Positions 11,346 to 20,455 of a DNA stretch of 64,000 bases are shown in pieces (the first letter of the stretch is position 1; each line of letters opens with the position of its first letter). The translations under genes were made by a program, and so were the position numbers. The notes below the pieces were generated by a model. It saw only the letters and a list, made by a program, of their open reading frames with translations. It made no database searches and was not told where the DNA came from. This stretch comes from Paramoeba atlantica (lineage: Eukaryota; Discosea), in NCBI GenBank assembly GCA_977017575.1, contig CDRNVI010000003.1, forward strand, positions 806,001 through 870,000, written 5' to 3'.

Positions 11346-11350
11346 ACACC
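11309..11350. repeat. 15-bp tandem duplication around a T-run
   Basis: AAGTTACTAGACACC occurs twice (from 11312 and from 11336) with only T residues between. This looks like a target-site duplication with nothing but an antisense A-tail inserted. Confidence 0.7.
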
Positions 11351-11850
11351 GCGTCTTCGCTTGCTAACGCAGAATTTGAACAAAGCGAAAAGAAACATTT
11401 CCGAACATCCAACCTGTAAACTCAGTGGTGTACTCAAAACGAAAGTAATGGAAAAATATATCTACCAATAGGGCGCACGATGGTGTGGGAATCAAATTCT
11501 ATTAGTTCTAGTTTTAGGAGCATATATTTAGTGAAGCTTGAACAGTTTCTCAACTGAAGGGTAATGCCTTCAGTGTTGTGTGTGTGTGTGTGTGTGTGTG
11601 TGCATTGTGCTGTGTTCTCAAATGAGCAAAGCACTATCGTAGGTCAAATATTAAATATATAGAATTATAAGATTTAGCTTACAAAGACGCGTAAGCTTAG
11701 TTAGAACTACCCCCATACAATGGGGGGTAGCGCCAATACGAAATACTTATAGACATTTCCAGGTTAGCGTATTTATTTATCTATTTATTTATTCATTTAC
11801 TTGTAAGTTCTGTTCTAGTTATTTTTGGAGGTAGTTTCTCTCACGAGAGA
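11346..11850. other. Non-coding tail of ingi-like LINE
   Basis: About 500 bp without coding signal, probably the 3' region of the ingi-like LINE. It holds a (TG)n microsatellite at about 11576-11602 and a TATT/TTTA-rich stretch near 11768-11800, then the A-run before the ATGGTATAC duplication. Confidence 0.5.
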
Positions 11851-12265
11851 AGGAAAAAAATGGTATACGAAATGGCGCGATTGCCAATGGGACATGCATG
11901 TGCACCGGAATTGCAACATATTCTTACTGCAGTTCTCGCGGGGCATCCTGATTATGCGCGGAATTCATACCCACAAAAAGGAGACATTGATATATACCTT
12001 GACGGTTTTCGATGGAGTGGTGCGACATGTCAGAGGGATGAGTACGAGATATGGGTTGAAAACAGAGCTAAAAAGCTGGATATGACTTTCAAACCGTCGG
12101 ACTCTGTCAACGGCACGGCTTACGACTTCCTCGGCGTTTCTTACAATCATAAAGATAAACTATTCCGTCTGTCCCAGCGCTTTGTTAAAAAATTGCCGAA
12201 AGACATGCCCGTAAAACTCCCTTTTCACGAATTGGAGACTCTAACTGCAAGATTAATATACGCAA

Positions 12266-12341
12266 GTTCAATATTAAACATTCACTGCATTTTTTTTTCA
12301 AGTTCAATATTAAACATTCACTTGCATTTTTTTTTTTTTGA
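12266..12341. repeat. Tandem duplication with T-runs at the X insertion edge
   Basis: AAGTTCAATATTAAACATTC followed by ACTGCA and a T-run is repeated at once with a longer T-run (12329-12341). The second copy continues the E0 RT frame; the second T-run is the antisense A-tail of retrocopy X. The first copy plus T-run looks like an abortive insertion at the same site. Confidence 0.65.
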
Positions 12342-12480
12342 ATTTTTTATCTACTTTTCGAACACTTTCGCACACTTTTCACACTTCACCGTACTTACTC
12401 TCCCCACTTCACTGTACTTACTCCCCACTTTCCACACTTTCCCTTAACCCTCTCATCCATCCCCGTCCTTACCCCCTACC

Positions 12481-12906
12481 CTATACCGACTCGTCCGCGC
12501 GAGCGCCCATGTGGTCCAGAGCCTCCGCTCCCACCCCGTTAGCAGTATCAGATACTTTGTGTTGCTGTACGAGGGTGGGAGACGTGGAGGTAACGAAGCG
12601 CAAAGACGCCGTCGCGCCAAGGGCAAAAAGCGGGAAGAGAGACATGGCGGGACGGACGCGGAGACGAGGGAAAACGACGCCGCAGCCCATCCGTCTGGAA
12701 CTCTGCCCCCACCCCGTGAGCAAGTATACAATACTTTGGGCTGCTGGCACGGGGGTGGGGGACGCAAGAGAGAAAGACAGAAGAACAACGAGCGCGCAGA
12801 GGCGGGAGGAAGAGGTGGGGAGATATGACGCGAGGGGATGATGGGATGAGAGAGGGAGGGGGGATGCCGGCAACAGAGTGAGAATTTGAGGGGGGTGCCC
12901 TCCCAT
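12481..12906 (-). CDS. ORF of retrocopy X, 141 codons, unknown
   Basis: The first ATG after the SL exon (12906) opens 141 codons starting MGGHPPQILTLLP and ending GARADESV. The protein is rich in Pro, Ser, Leu and Ala and has no domain I recognise. The DNA carries two diverged copies of a block beginning ACCCCGT about 180 bp apart, so part of the ORF may be a low-complexity duplication. Start-codon position right behind the SL leader is the only support that it is translated. Confidence 0.35.
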   Translation of the reverse strand: MGGHPPQILTLLPASPLPLSSHHPLASYLPTSSSRLCALVVLLSFSLASPTPVPAAQSIVYLLTGWGQSSRRMGCGVVFPRLRVRPAMSLFPLFALGATASLRFVTSTSPTLVQQHKVSDTANGVGAEALDHMGARADESV

Positions 12907-12946
12907 GGTCCAGAAGATGTTGTAGGAAAGAAAAGGAGAAATAATT

Positions 12947-12996
12947 CAACAAGGTACAGAAACTGTATCTTTATCGTTAAAGTTATCGTTAAAGTT
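12947..12996 (-). other. Complete spliced-leader exon plus 12-nt restart
   Basis: Reverse complement of 12947-12984 gives the longest SL version in the window (38 nt, starting AACTTTAACGATAAAG, ending CCTTGTTG). Bases 12985-12996 add a second copy of its first 12 nt. Together these define the likely 5' end of the exon. Confidence 0.85.
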
Positions 12997-13200
12997 TTTT
13001 TTTTTTTTTAGACGAACCAAGTAGGTCCATTGGGGGGGGTATATGATTTTAAAACAAGCAATCAAATTAGCAATTTCATATTTTGGAGCCCAAAACTAGC
13101 AATTCGATCTCCCGTAAGTATAAGAACAATAAAAATAATAACAATAAAAGCAAGCAATCTATGCCCAATCCATTCGCGCGTTCCGGACCGGGTCTTTCGA

Positions 13201-13640
13201 AAATATGAAAACGTGCGTGAGGCTTTTCAGCTGGAACTTGAAAAGCTATCGGCTTACACGGTAGTGTCTCAACTCCGAGATTACATCACCGATGAAAAGT
13301 GGATTGGGAGTTTACGACTCTAAAAGAGTTCACTACCACACGTATATCTCCGTACAAATAAGTATTGATTAGTTGCCTTCGAATATATTAGGTCCTTTCG
13401 AATATATTAGATACTGCTACTTCTGCATTGATTCTTCATCACGTTTGACAACAATTGGCGCGTATACAATAATTGATCCGGGAACTGTTCTTTTTTACTT
13501 TGAGGCTTTGCTGGTTTCGAGGGGACAAGTGTCATCCATGCTGTTTTATGCTGTTTTATGTGGTCCAACATATGATGACCCGCCCAAGTACCGACTACGG
13601 ATATTTAAGACAACGTTTTTTATTAAGACAACGTTTTTTA
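13201..13640 (+). mobile_element. LINE-B 3' end in LINE-A 3' UTR (inverted twin of 228-667)
   Basis: Last 40 LINE-B codons (to 13323), 3' UTR, and two 18-bp tail units at about 13604-13640. Same length (440 bp) and same target as the copy at 228-667. Confidence 0.85.
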
Positions 13641-13886
13641 TTCGACCTCTCCACGGCCTGACTTGTGAACCCTTCCCTTGTTATACAGGAGGGCGCAGGC
13701 GCGGGCCTGTGTCGACAGCGACACGGTCGCGAAACAGGATGCTGGCCGACGGGGAGGAGATTCACTGCCCGTGTACTACCTCACTCGGGGTACCTAGCCC
13801 TCGCGGGCTAGGCGTGAGTATAGACTCTATCGACGCGACCAGCACCCTAATCGTCTTGTTACCCTAGAGGACCATGCCTGTGGGCC

Positions 13887-14747
13887 CTACTCCTCTTCCA
13901 GGGGAGCTTGGGGGTCACTGACGACTATCCGGGAGACCATCATGCGGGCCTGAGAGCGCATGAGTGTGACGTTAAGCTCTTTCAGAAGGTCATTTCGGGC
14001 TTGAGCATCCGTGAGAAGACCTTTTGACGAGTTGGCGCGTAGTGCTCCCACCTTCCATAAGACCGCCATTGCGCTTTTACTCCACGAGCCAAAAGACTCG
14101 ACAACCATGGCCGTGAACCCTAGTTGTGCTTCTTCTGCTTCTTGACGTTGTTTTTCCTTCGTTTCTGAGTAATGCTCGGCGAAAGACCCTGCAGCCACCC
14201 AGCTAGCATTCCGGACAGAGTCCAAATACTTTGTTTGCTGTGCGTGAGTGACTGCGAAGTCTAGTACCATGCCTTTCCCTAGAGTGTACGTGGGGAGGAA
14301 AACGTCAGCCGGTCTGGTGAGACCCCCTCCTGGCCCCCGATTTCCCAGACTTTTTTCTCGCTGGGGAGCTATGTTGGCCTTGCTGCAAAAGGAGGCGAAT
14401 TCTACACAAAGCGCATTGTGCCGCGTGATGCGGCCATGTCCGTTCTTACACAATAATGCATGCTCCCCATTTTTCTGTAGGGGTAGGGAACACCCGTTTG
14501 CTGGGCAGGGGCGGTCTTGGCCATAAATGTCCATGCCAAACCACCAGCGCGATAACGTGCGGAACTCGGTTGGTGTGAAGGCAAAACCTTTACTCCTTGA
14601 GGGCGTGACGAAGGCCCAGCTCCCAGCTCCCTTTCCTGACTGAGAAACCCATCGTGCTCGGGTGCGGGGGTCGGCCTTGCCGTAGGCTGTAGTGAATTCC
14701 TGCTGCGATATGGCTTGGCTCAGTTGCTGCTGCCGGGGGATAACCAT
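13887..14747 (-). CDS. LINE-A linker and restriction-like endonuclease (partial)
   Basis: 286 open codons ending in PLEEE. It shows SQSGKGAGSWAFVTPSRSKG, TEFRTLSRWWFGMDIYG, the CCHC block CPANGCSLP...H...C...RHN, and the RLE blocks TRPADVFLPTYTLGKGMVL and DFAVTHAQQTKYLDSVRN. Unlike the full-length copy it keeps the spacing RPAD-to-LDF without an extra short insert. No breaks occur in the retained part. The 5' end is a truncation near 14750. Confidence 0.8.
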   Translation of the reverse strand: MVIPRQQQLSQAISQQEFTTAYGKADPRTRARWVSQSGKGAGSWAFVTPSRSKGFAFTPTEFRTLSRWWFGMDIYGQDRPCPANGCSLPLQKNGEHALLCKNGHGRITRHNALCVEFASFCSKANIAPQREKSLGNRGPGGGLTRPADVFLPTYTLGKGMVLDFAVTHAQQTKYLDSVRNASWVAAGSFAEHYSETKEKQRQEAEEAQLGFTAMVVESFGSWSKSAMAVLWKVGALRANSSKGLLTDAQARNDLLKELNVTLMRSQARMMVSRIVVSDPQAPLEEE

Positions 14748-14750
14748 TTC

Positions 14751-15202
14751 CGGCTATTCCAGAAATACACACTTCTGTCTCTTTTCACTGGAGCTCATTC
14801 CGGGTACAAAGAAACAACTCCAAGGATGCGGCATAGTAATAATACGAAACAACGAACGTACATTATTCTACGGGAAAAACAAAGGTCTTAACAAAAGCCC
14901 GTGGAGCGCATATATTATATATATTCCGGCTCGGCCGTCTTATCCGCGTCCATAAGTTCTAAACACAATATCAAGCCATTGTGCTGATACTATATTGTTT
15001 GTAGATGATACTAAGAGAGCATTTATACATGTATTTAGAATAACATTTATTTCATTTCGTTGAAACTATCCGTAGAAACCAATTTGAACAAACAATCCTT
15101 CTAGGACACTATCTCCAACGATGCTTCTCAGTGTCTCGTATGTTACCACTCTTTTCTTATCTATTTACATCAGCTCCCCAAAAATGACCCAATTTTCCCA
15201 AG
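14751..15202. other. Non-coding, probably LINE 3' UTR
   Basis: About 450 bp, A/T-rich toward the right, with no recognisable gene. The part from about 15000 probably belongs to the 3' UTR of the minus-strand LINE end at 15203-15481. A short frame reading GCGIVIIRNNERTLFYGK near 14830 faintly recalls an RNase H start but is too weak to call. Confidence 0.4.
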
Positions 15203-15481
15203 TCACTCCTTTAAAGGAGAAACCCAATCCGCTGCGGGTAAATGATGCCGCAGCTGTGTATAAATCGTATGCGCAGACAGTTTTTCAATAAGCAACTGAA
15301 ATTGATTCAATGTTGTCTTTTTATCTAGCTTTGCCCGATCCGCAAGTATTTCAACTAAATTTTTCGTATTCTCATGCAATAAACCAAAATTCGAAGCTGG
15401 TATACACAAAAACTGAGTTTCTTTGAAGATACCTGTTTTCACATATCGATTATGTTTTCGCAATATAGACGCTTTAAACAA
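15203..15481 (-). pseudogene. 3' end of a second LINE-B/C-type element
   Basis: 92 codons: FKASILRKHNRYVKTGIFKE...LSAHTIYTQLRHHLPAADW, matching the last part of the RLE protein of LINE-B/C. It follows LINE-C copy 1 without a gap at 15481/15482, where that copy's last codons (LQELKRL) give way to this one. It is either a recombination joint or a 5'-truncated insertion that removed the true LINE-C end. Confidence 0.7.
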
Positions 15482-15489
15482 CTCACCAC

Positions 15490-18282
15490 TATCTTTAACC
15501 GTTTAAGTTCTTGCAAGAGAAGTTGAAACTCCTCTTTTATTTGTTGTCGGGGACGTCCGCTGGCATCCGCCAGTGCCGTAAGCAGAGCTTGTGTGTCCGT
15601 GTGCATAGAGCCTCCTGATAATATGGGAATGCATTTAAAGGATTCTTCAGCTATTTTGCCGGTTTTAACGTAGGTATCATGTTTTCGTTTACAAGCCTCT
15701 CGAAATAGATTGGCGCATTTAACTGCGAGATTGGAGGGTGCTAGTTCATGGACGATTGTCAAGTCATAGTAGATTTCTCCACCTGCCCAATGAACAACTA
15801 AGTCGGGTCCTGATCGGCGAAACGATTTGCCGCCGCATGTTTTTTCGTGTGTCCTCTTGTGACTCGGGTCGACGACCTCATTGCATTGTGTGCACCGGAG
15901 GGTAGAGAAGGTGCGCGGCTCTTTCTCGCACGGAATACCGGTTTTCAAGCACAATTCGTAGAGGAAGTTTACCAATGTGCTGTGTTTGACCGTTGCATTT
16001 TACCCTGCGCATTTGGAACATCCTGTGACGTGTCGTATCATATTGTCGGAGTTCAGCAGAATTTTACAACCAGGACAGACAATGTGGGAAGGTAGATCTG
16101 GATGTGGAATTCCTAGCCTTGGCATTATAGCGAGCCGAAAGAGATGGGGTGGAATAAGTCTTGCATTTGAAAGTACCCATTCATTGTTTCCTTTATAGGC
16201 TACTTTTTCGAGAATTTTCGATATGTCTGAGGTACCGCTCGTTAGCCTTTTCCACGTCTTTGAGTGTATCTGAGCTGCGGTGGCTGTTTCGTCGTTGGGA
16301 GGTATGCTCGCGTTTTGTCGGTTGTCCGGGGCGTTCGGCTTCCCTAGAGTATCGGCTCGAGCTGAATTGTTGTTTCTTTGCTCAAGAACCGAATGTCTTG
16401 AAGACTCGTATGCTGCGCCCCTGGTCGGTGCACACGCCGTTAAACCCAGTCCTCCTTTCTTTGTCGGCAGTCGTAGAATTGATATTTGATCTTCGACAAG
16501 ATTTCCAAACCATGCTTCAGCCACCCTCTCAGTTTCCCTGTCGAAATTGTCTGCCAAGGCTTCGGAAGCGATGGGGTTGTGCACGCGCATTTGGTATCCC
16601 TGCCGCACATTAACGCACATCGACAGCAGTTTGCAAGACACATTGCTAGGGCCCATGCGCTTGAGACGTCTGAAGATGTCATCATGTTTCTCCAATGATT
16701 GTAGCAAGCGCTGACTTACGATCTCGTTATCCCCAATGAACGCGCCAAGAATTTTTATTGCTTGTTCCTCGCCTGTCACTCCAGCGTCCCGTAACTCTAG
16801 TGGCATGCTTTCTTTTCGTATTCCCCCAAACCATATGTATTTTTGATTGGCTACGACTAAGTTCTGTTCTGCCAGCAGCTCCCGTAGATCCAGAAAAGCT
16901 TCTGTGAGCTCTTTGGGGTTATGGGAGGCTAAAGTGATATCATCTACATAAGCACTGATCTTGATTTCCGGGTACTTCGAGGCCAATGTCTCCAACACTG
17001 GTTGGAGGAAGGCACAGAAGTACACAGACGATAGGGTTGAACCTTGTCGCACACCATTTGTGCTTAGAATAGTCCCCACATGTTTACCGTTGTGTCCGTA
17101 ATATAGAAGCTCAGACGCAGCCGAATATTCGGCATGAAAAAACCTCTGGAACGGTTTGAGCGTAGCTAATCCGTAAATCCCTTTGGCGAGGTCGCTTCGC
17201 GATGGAGCGTTAAAGGCGTTTTTGATATCAACTGACATAATGCATGAACCTTCGTGATAAAGGGAGTTCAATGTGTGAACCACTTTTTCGCAACCGGCCT
17301 TAGCCAATACTCCTTGTTGTATTGGTGCAAACAGCGGTTGGAGCGTCGACTCAAAGCGTTGAACCAGGACCAGCCCTGCCAGCTTCATCAATACCTCCCC
17401 AATTGCTACTGGTCGGACTCCACCGTTGGCTTTAGGAATGGCGATGAGTCTAGCTCTCGTCAAGCGTCGCATTACTTCTTTTGAAAGAAAACCGTTTATG
17501 AGATCCATGATCATGTGGCAGAGACTCTCGCAGCATACCGGATCGTCTATTAGGATTCTGACGATTGTATCCGTCGTGCCCGTGGGTCCTGGACTTGCTC
17601 CTTTGGCAAGGCGTAGGCCTGCAGATCGCAATTCAGTAGGATTTAAACCTCCAAGAATCGGGGCATCGCTGGGAAGACCAAACTTATATGGATGTTGAGG
17701 GTGGAGATCTTGTAATTTTTGGAGGGTTTCTTCTTCCGAAAGCTGGTGCGTTGAAATTTTGCGATCTAGAACCTGTGCTGCTTTCCTAGTTGCTCTTTCT
17801 ATTACTAGTCGCGTTGCCTTCTTGATGGCGCGTTTGTCCATTTTTTCTGTGTCATGCGCACTGGATTCCGCTTTCTCGCTGTTTGTCTCTGATTCCATTT
17901 GCAACGGTCGTCGACGGTTTCTCCGCGTGCTGGCTTGTGTTATTGTTGCGAGGGATGTTTTCATTGCGGACAACACACTGTGCCAGATTTTGTGTTTGAC
18001 TGGATACGTACTCTGAATATACTCGCACATTATTTCGCGATACGTCGTTATTACACCGGGCATGAGTTCTGGCTTGACGATGCGCGACGTTGGGATTGGA
18101 GTGTGGTCTAAATCATCGTCGCTCCAATCAGGAACGGGTAGAGCGGCGATGGGCACATGTGGGTTTGCGTTGTTTGGTTCATTGGGGAGATTATTCGGTG
18201 TTGGAGGTTCAGTGTGCCAAAATATCTTGTAGATCCTTACATGTTCATGGGACGGAATGGTTCCTGAGAATTCTTGTTCAGG
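15490..18282 (-). CDS. LINE-C reverse transcriptase and endonuclease region
   Basis: Frame continues from ORF1. Visible: DWSDDDLDHTPIPTSRIV, LAKGASPGPTGTTD (RT block), LIAIPKANGGVRPVAIGEVL, SVDIKNAFNAPSR, GVRQGSTLSSVYFCAFLQP, the catalytic KISAYVDDITLAS, LGAFIGDNEIVS, KKGGLGLTACAP, the C2HC block CPGCKILL...H...GCSKC, then after the TAA at 16000-16002 KHSTLVNFLYELCLKTGIPCEKEPR and the RLE signature RSGPDLVVHWAGGEIYYDLTIVHE. All expected catalytic blocks are present; the one TAA falls between the zinc module and the endonuclease. Confidence 0.85.
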
Positions 18283-19968
18283 CTAGTGGCCCAGTATGCC
18301 AGTGTACTGCAAGGACAGTCTTCCAGATCCCTTTCTCTTGTAAACACTAGTTACCTTCCCGACGGAAACATTCATTCGCTCTTGATTATCGAAAGCCCAT
18401 GCAACTGTACACGTAGTGCCCTTCTTGATGTTGCGCGAGGCGTTCCACATTTCAACAGGCGAAATCGGATATTGATGCTGCGGGGAAAGTTGCGCTAACG
18501 ATTCGCAAATTAGGCCGGAGTCAACTTGTTCCGAAAATGTTATTGCCCGAGCAGAGTTATTGTTTGAGCGCTCGAGGGCAGTAGAATTTCCAGAATTATC
18601 TGTCGTCTGCATTGTTTCTTCGCGAGCCGCAGATTGAGTTTTTTGCGGTTCTTTGACTTCCGACAGTTCATCCACTGCAAGTTCATCCGATGTTTCGAAC
18701 GGAATCTTGAAAGGAACAGGTAGGGGACTTGGTAGCGCATCGTGCGAATCAAACGAACTGAGTGATTCCAGGTGTTGGTTGTCCGAATCCTCAGGTGGAG
18801 ACTCGCACTCGAAGAAAGGAAGTTCGGAATTTGGCGTGTCCTGCACTGCAGTGTTCGAGGAGTTTTCAGGTGTATGCTGCGTTGGTGAAACATCTTTTGT
18901 TAGTTGTTTCCTTGGAGAAGGTGTGCCTGTGGTTACCGTTTGTTTCTGTGCCTTCTTGATGACGATTTTTAGCGAATTTTGGCCCGCTGCTTGCATTTTC
19001 GCGCGCCCTGTCTTATCAAGAAGCCATTCCTCATTTGCACGCAAGTCTGCGGTCGACTGCTCTAGACCTCGCGTGTTGTGCGTTCTTCGTTGGCTGCCGT
19101 AATTGTTTCTCGGAATTCTATGGTCCATAAATTCGGTGTCTTCGTAGGGATCGTATGCATATATATTGTAATTGTATCCGGGATTCGTATTCTCTTCTTC
19201 TGTTGCAATCACTGTTGTATTCCCTCTGGTGTTGGCAGTTGCGATCCCATTTGTGGTAGCAGTTGTTTTTGTCGCAGTGTTTTCCAGCTTGTTATCCCGG
19301 CGAGAGGTATCTCGAGTTTCCAATGGCTGCTCAGGTGGATCCTTCTCTAAGGGTGTTGCTGATGAAGGTGTCCCTGAGGGTGTCGCTGCTGAGGGTGTCG
19401 CTAATGAGGTCGCCGTGCTGGCACCCTGTATCGATTGACCGGTTAATGAGGGCAGCGTGCTCGCTAGCAAACTTGCTATGGGCTTCAGGGTCTGAACGAC
19501 AGTTTTCGCTGAAAGAAGTGTGAATCTAGGGCCCTCAGCTCGGCGGATCCGAATGAGTGATTGTTTTCCTGCTTCAGCTGCTTTCGCTTTGCTCTCTCTT
19601 TCTTTTCTGTTTTCCTCCTCTCTTTCCTCCTCTTCCGCCTCGATTTGTTTTTTCAGCTGATAGAACGACATGCGAAAACCCCGCTTGGATGCACTTTCCT
19701 GGGTTAGCGGTGAGGGCGGTTGAGGGGGGGCTTGTTTTTTTGGTGTTTCTATCGGCCGTGCTTGTTTGTTCGCCGGTTCTGTGGGCGACGAGGGTGACTG
19801 TTGTGACTCCCGTTGGGGTAAGATTAGTGCGGGCGATGGAGGCGGCGGCGGAGGATGTGACAGCGGTGTCTCCACGGTAGGCTTCTTCTTCCGACGTGTG
19901 GGGGGGAGCGGCTGGACGACGGGAGCTACCCCCGTGTCCTTCGCTTTGGCACGCGTGAGCATGCCCAT
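18283..19968 (-). CDS. LINE-C ORF1 / N-terminal region
   Basis: 561 codons from ATG 19968 (MGMLTRAKAKDTGVAP). Long disordered Pro/Ser/Thr-rich and acidic stretches, a charged helix (LKKQIEAEEEEREEENRKERESKAKAAE) likely to form a coiled coil, IRRAEGPRFTLLSA, and a C-terminal module KKGTTCTVAWAFDNQERMNV...GKVTSVYKRKGSGRLSLQYTG that looks like a small beta-barrel. It ends at a TAG after GILGH. The half-LINE at 34148-35596 ends its ORF at the same place, whereas LINE-C at 44921 reads on, so this stop may be a natural ORF1/ORF2 boundary or a mutation. Likely role is RNA binding of the element transcript. Confidence 0.75.
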   Translation of the reverse strand: MGMLTRAKAKDTGVAPVVQPLPPTRRKKKPTVETPLSHPPPPPPSPALILPQRESQQSPSSPTEPANKQARPIETPKKQAPPQPPSPLTQESASKRGFRMSFYQLKKQIEAEEEEREEENRKERESKAKAAEAGKQSLIRIRRAEGPRFTLLSAKTVVQTLKPIASLLASTLPSLTGQSIQGASTATSLATPSAATPSGTPSSATPLEKDPPEQPLETRDTSRRDNKLENTATKTTATTNGIATANTRGNTTVIATEEENTNPGYNYNIYAYDPYEDTEFMDHRIPRNNYGSQRRTHNTRGLEQSTADLRANEEWLLDKTGRAKMQAAGQNSLKIVIKKAQKQTVTTGTPSPRKQLTKDVSPTQHTPENSSNTAVQDTPNSELPFFECESPPEDSDNQHLESLSSFDSHDALPSPLPVPFKIPFETSDELAVDELSEVKEPQKTQSAAREETMQTTDNSGNSTALERSNNNSARAITFSEQVDSGLICESLAQLSPQHQYPISPVEMWNASRNIKKGTTCTVAWAFDNQERMNVSVGKVTSVYKRKGSGRLSLQYTGILGH

Positions 19969-20005
19969 TTAGAAAGAAAGATTTAAGTTAAACAACAAAT
20001 CTATT

Positions 20006-20019
20006 CAACAAGGTACAGA
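20006..20019 (-). other. Truncated SL exon at LINE-C 5' end
   Basis: Minus strand reads TCTGTACCTTGTTG, the last 14 nt of the SL exon, followed by the 37-nt leader to the ATG at 19968. Confidence 0.75.
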
Positions 20020-20407
20020 GTCCATGTTGTTGAGTATGTGTCGTGGGCGTTTGCTTCTCGAGGTGAGGTTGTGTCTTTGGCTGGACTCTGGATGTGGTTT
20101 ATTCTGTTTCGGGATGCGTCCTGTACCGGGATCCACAAGTTCTACCCCCGCCTTTCTATTCACGTCTTGCACGGAAGTGGTGAATCCCCGTGTGGGATGC
20201 TAATCCCCAAGTGGGACGTACGAAAACATGTAGTCCTTTTTCAGCCCATGATGAAAATTTTAGAAAATGCCCGTAATATTTTATTTATAACATTTATTTA
20301 TAATATTTAGTATTGCAGGAACTCTTTGAGTAATACATGTAAAAATGTGAAATCGTTTTAATGCACCGTATTCATACATGTATGGAAGTAAACGATGGAT
20401 AATTATG
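20020..20407. other. Non-coding between LINE-C and VIPER-like element
   Basis: About 390 bp with no gene. It includes CCCCGTGTGGGATGC and CCCCAAGTGGGACG, short related motifs, and A/T-rich sequence from 20250. Part may be the left terminus of the VIPER-like element. Confidence 0.4.
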
Positions 20408-20455
20408 TGTAACTCATTGTAATCCTAGCCGTATTTTCAAAGCAAAAAACGCACA

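Larger units (their letters stand above)
6813..11859 (+). mobile_element. ingi-like LINE (RT and RNase H fragments), host of a LINE-B
   Basis: A LINE of a different kind from A-D. An RT fragment (6838-7149) and an RNase H fragment (about 10806-11345) lie either side of an inserted LINE-B, and the unit ends in an A-run at 11852-11860 just before the ATGGTATAC duplication. RT followed by RNase H is the order in ingi/L1Tc elements of trypanosomes and other I-group LINEs. The apurinic endonuclease part is missing through 5' truncation. Clade assignment is inferred from domain order only. Confidence 0.65.
6617..12328 (+). mobile_element. YR (DIRS-like) retroelement fragment E0, split by nested LINEs
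   Basis: Fossil. Two RT pieces of an E-family element (6617-6812 and 11860-12328) match successive parts of the RT of E2 and E3: SGAIKRDLMCGFYQVPL in the first, ARLPMGHACAPEL and DIYLDGFRWSG in the second. They are separated by a 5.05-kb insertion flanked by ATGGTATAC at 6804-6812 and 11860-11868. Only the central RT region is present; the rest is outside the window or lost. Confidence 0.8.
12329..12996 (-). mobile_element. SL-capped retrocopy X
   Basis: On the minus strand: a complete 38-nt SL exon (12984 to 12947) preceded by an extra AACTTTAACGAT, then a 40-nt leader, a C/T-rich body with an ORF, and an A-tail (antisense T-run 12329-12341). It is therefore a reverse-transcribed, trans-spliced, polyadenylated RNA. 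Its 5' end is joined directly to the A-tail of a LINE-A copy (12997-13009), as expected if the RT jumped from X RNA to LINE-A RNA. Whether X is a host mRNA or another element is unknown. Confidence 0.75.
12997..14750 (-). mobile_element. LINE-A 3' half with LINE-B insertion, minus strand
   Basis: 5'-truncated LINE-A: RLE-encoding part (14747-13887), 3' UTR to 13010, and a poly(A) seen as T-run 12995-13009. The 3' end stops earlier (after GGTTCGTCT) than in the copy at 1-931. LINE-B 13201-13640 sits in its 3' UTR with TTCGA at 13196-13200 and 13641-13645, the same site as in 1-931. Confidence 0.85.
15482..20019 (-). mobile_element. LINE-C copy 1, nearly full length
   Basis: Minus-strand LINE-C: 14 nt of SL exon (20019-20006), a short leader, ATG at 19968, then a continuous frame to about 15490. 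Two in-frame stops (TAG 18283-18285 and TAA 16000-16002) and no frameshift separate the ORF into three open parts. The extreme C-terminus is replaced by another element at 15481. Relatives: 7912-9621, 44921-48638, and N-terminal fragments at 27230-27436 and 34409-35596. Confidence 0.85.

Noticed and set aside
14776-14955. Possible RNase H start (GCGIVIIRNNERTLFYGK)
   Set aside because: Only one weak block, no second or third acidic block nearby.
4052-16002. In-frame stops TGA (4052), TAG (18283), TAA (16000, 30112) in otherwise open LINE frames, as a hint of a changed genetic code
   Set aside because: The stops are few, of all three kinds, at positions where relatives have different amino acids, and the intact LINE-D and transposase ORFs have none. 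Ordinary decay explains them, apart from the possible natural ORF1 stop discussed separately.
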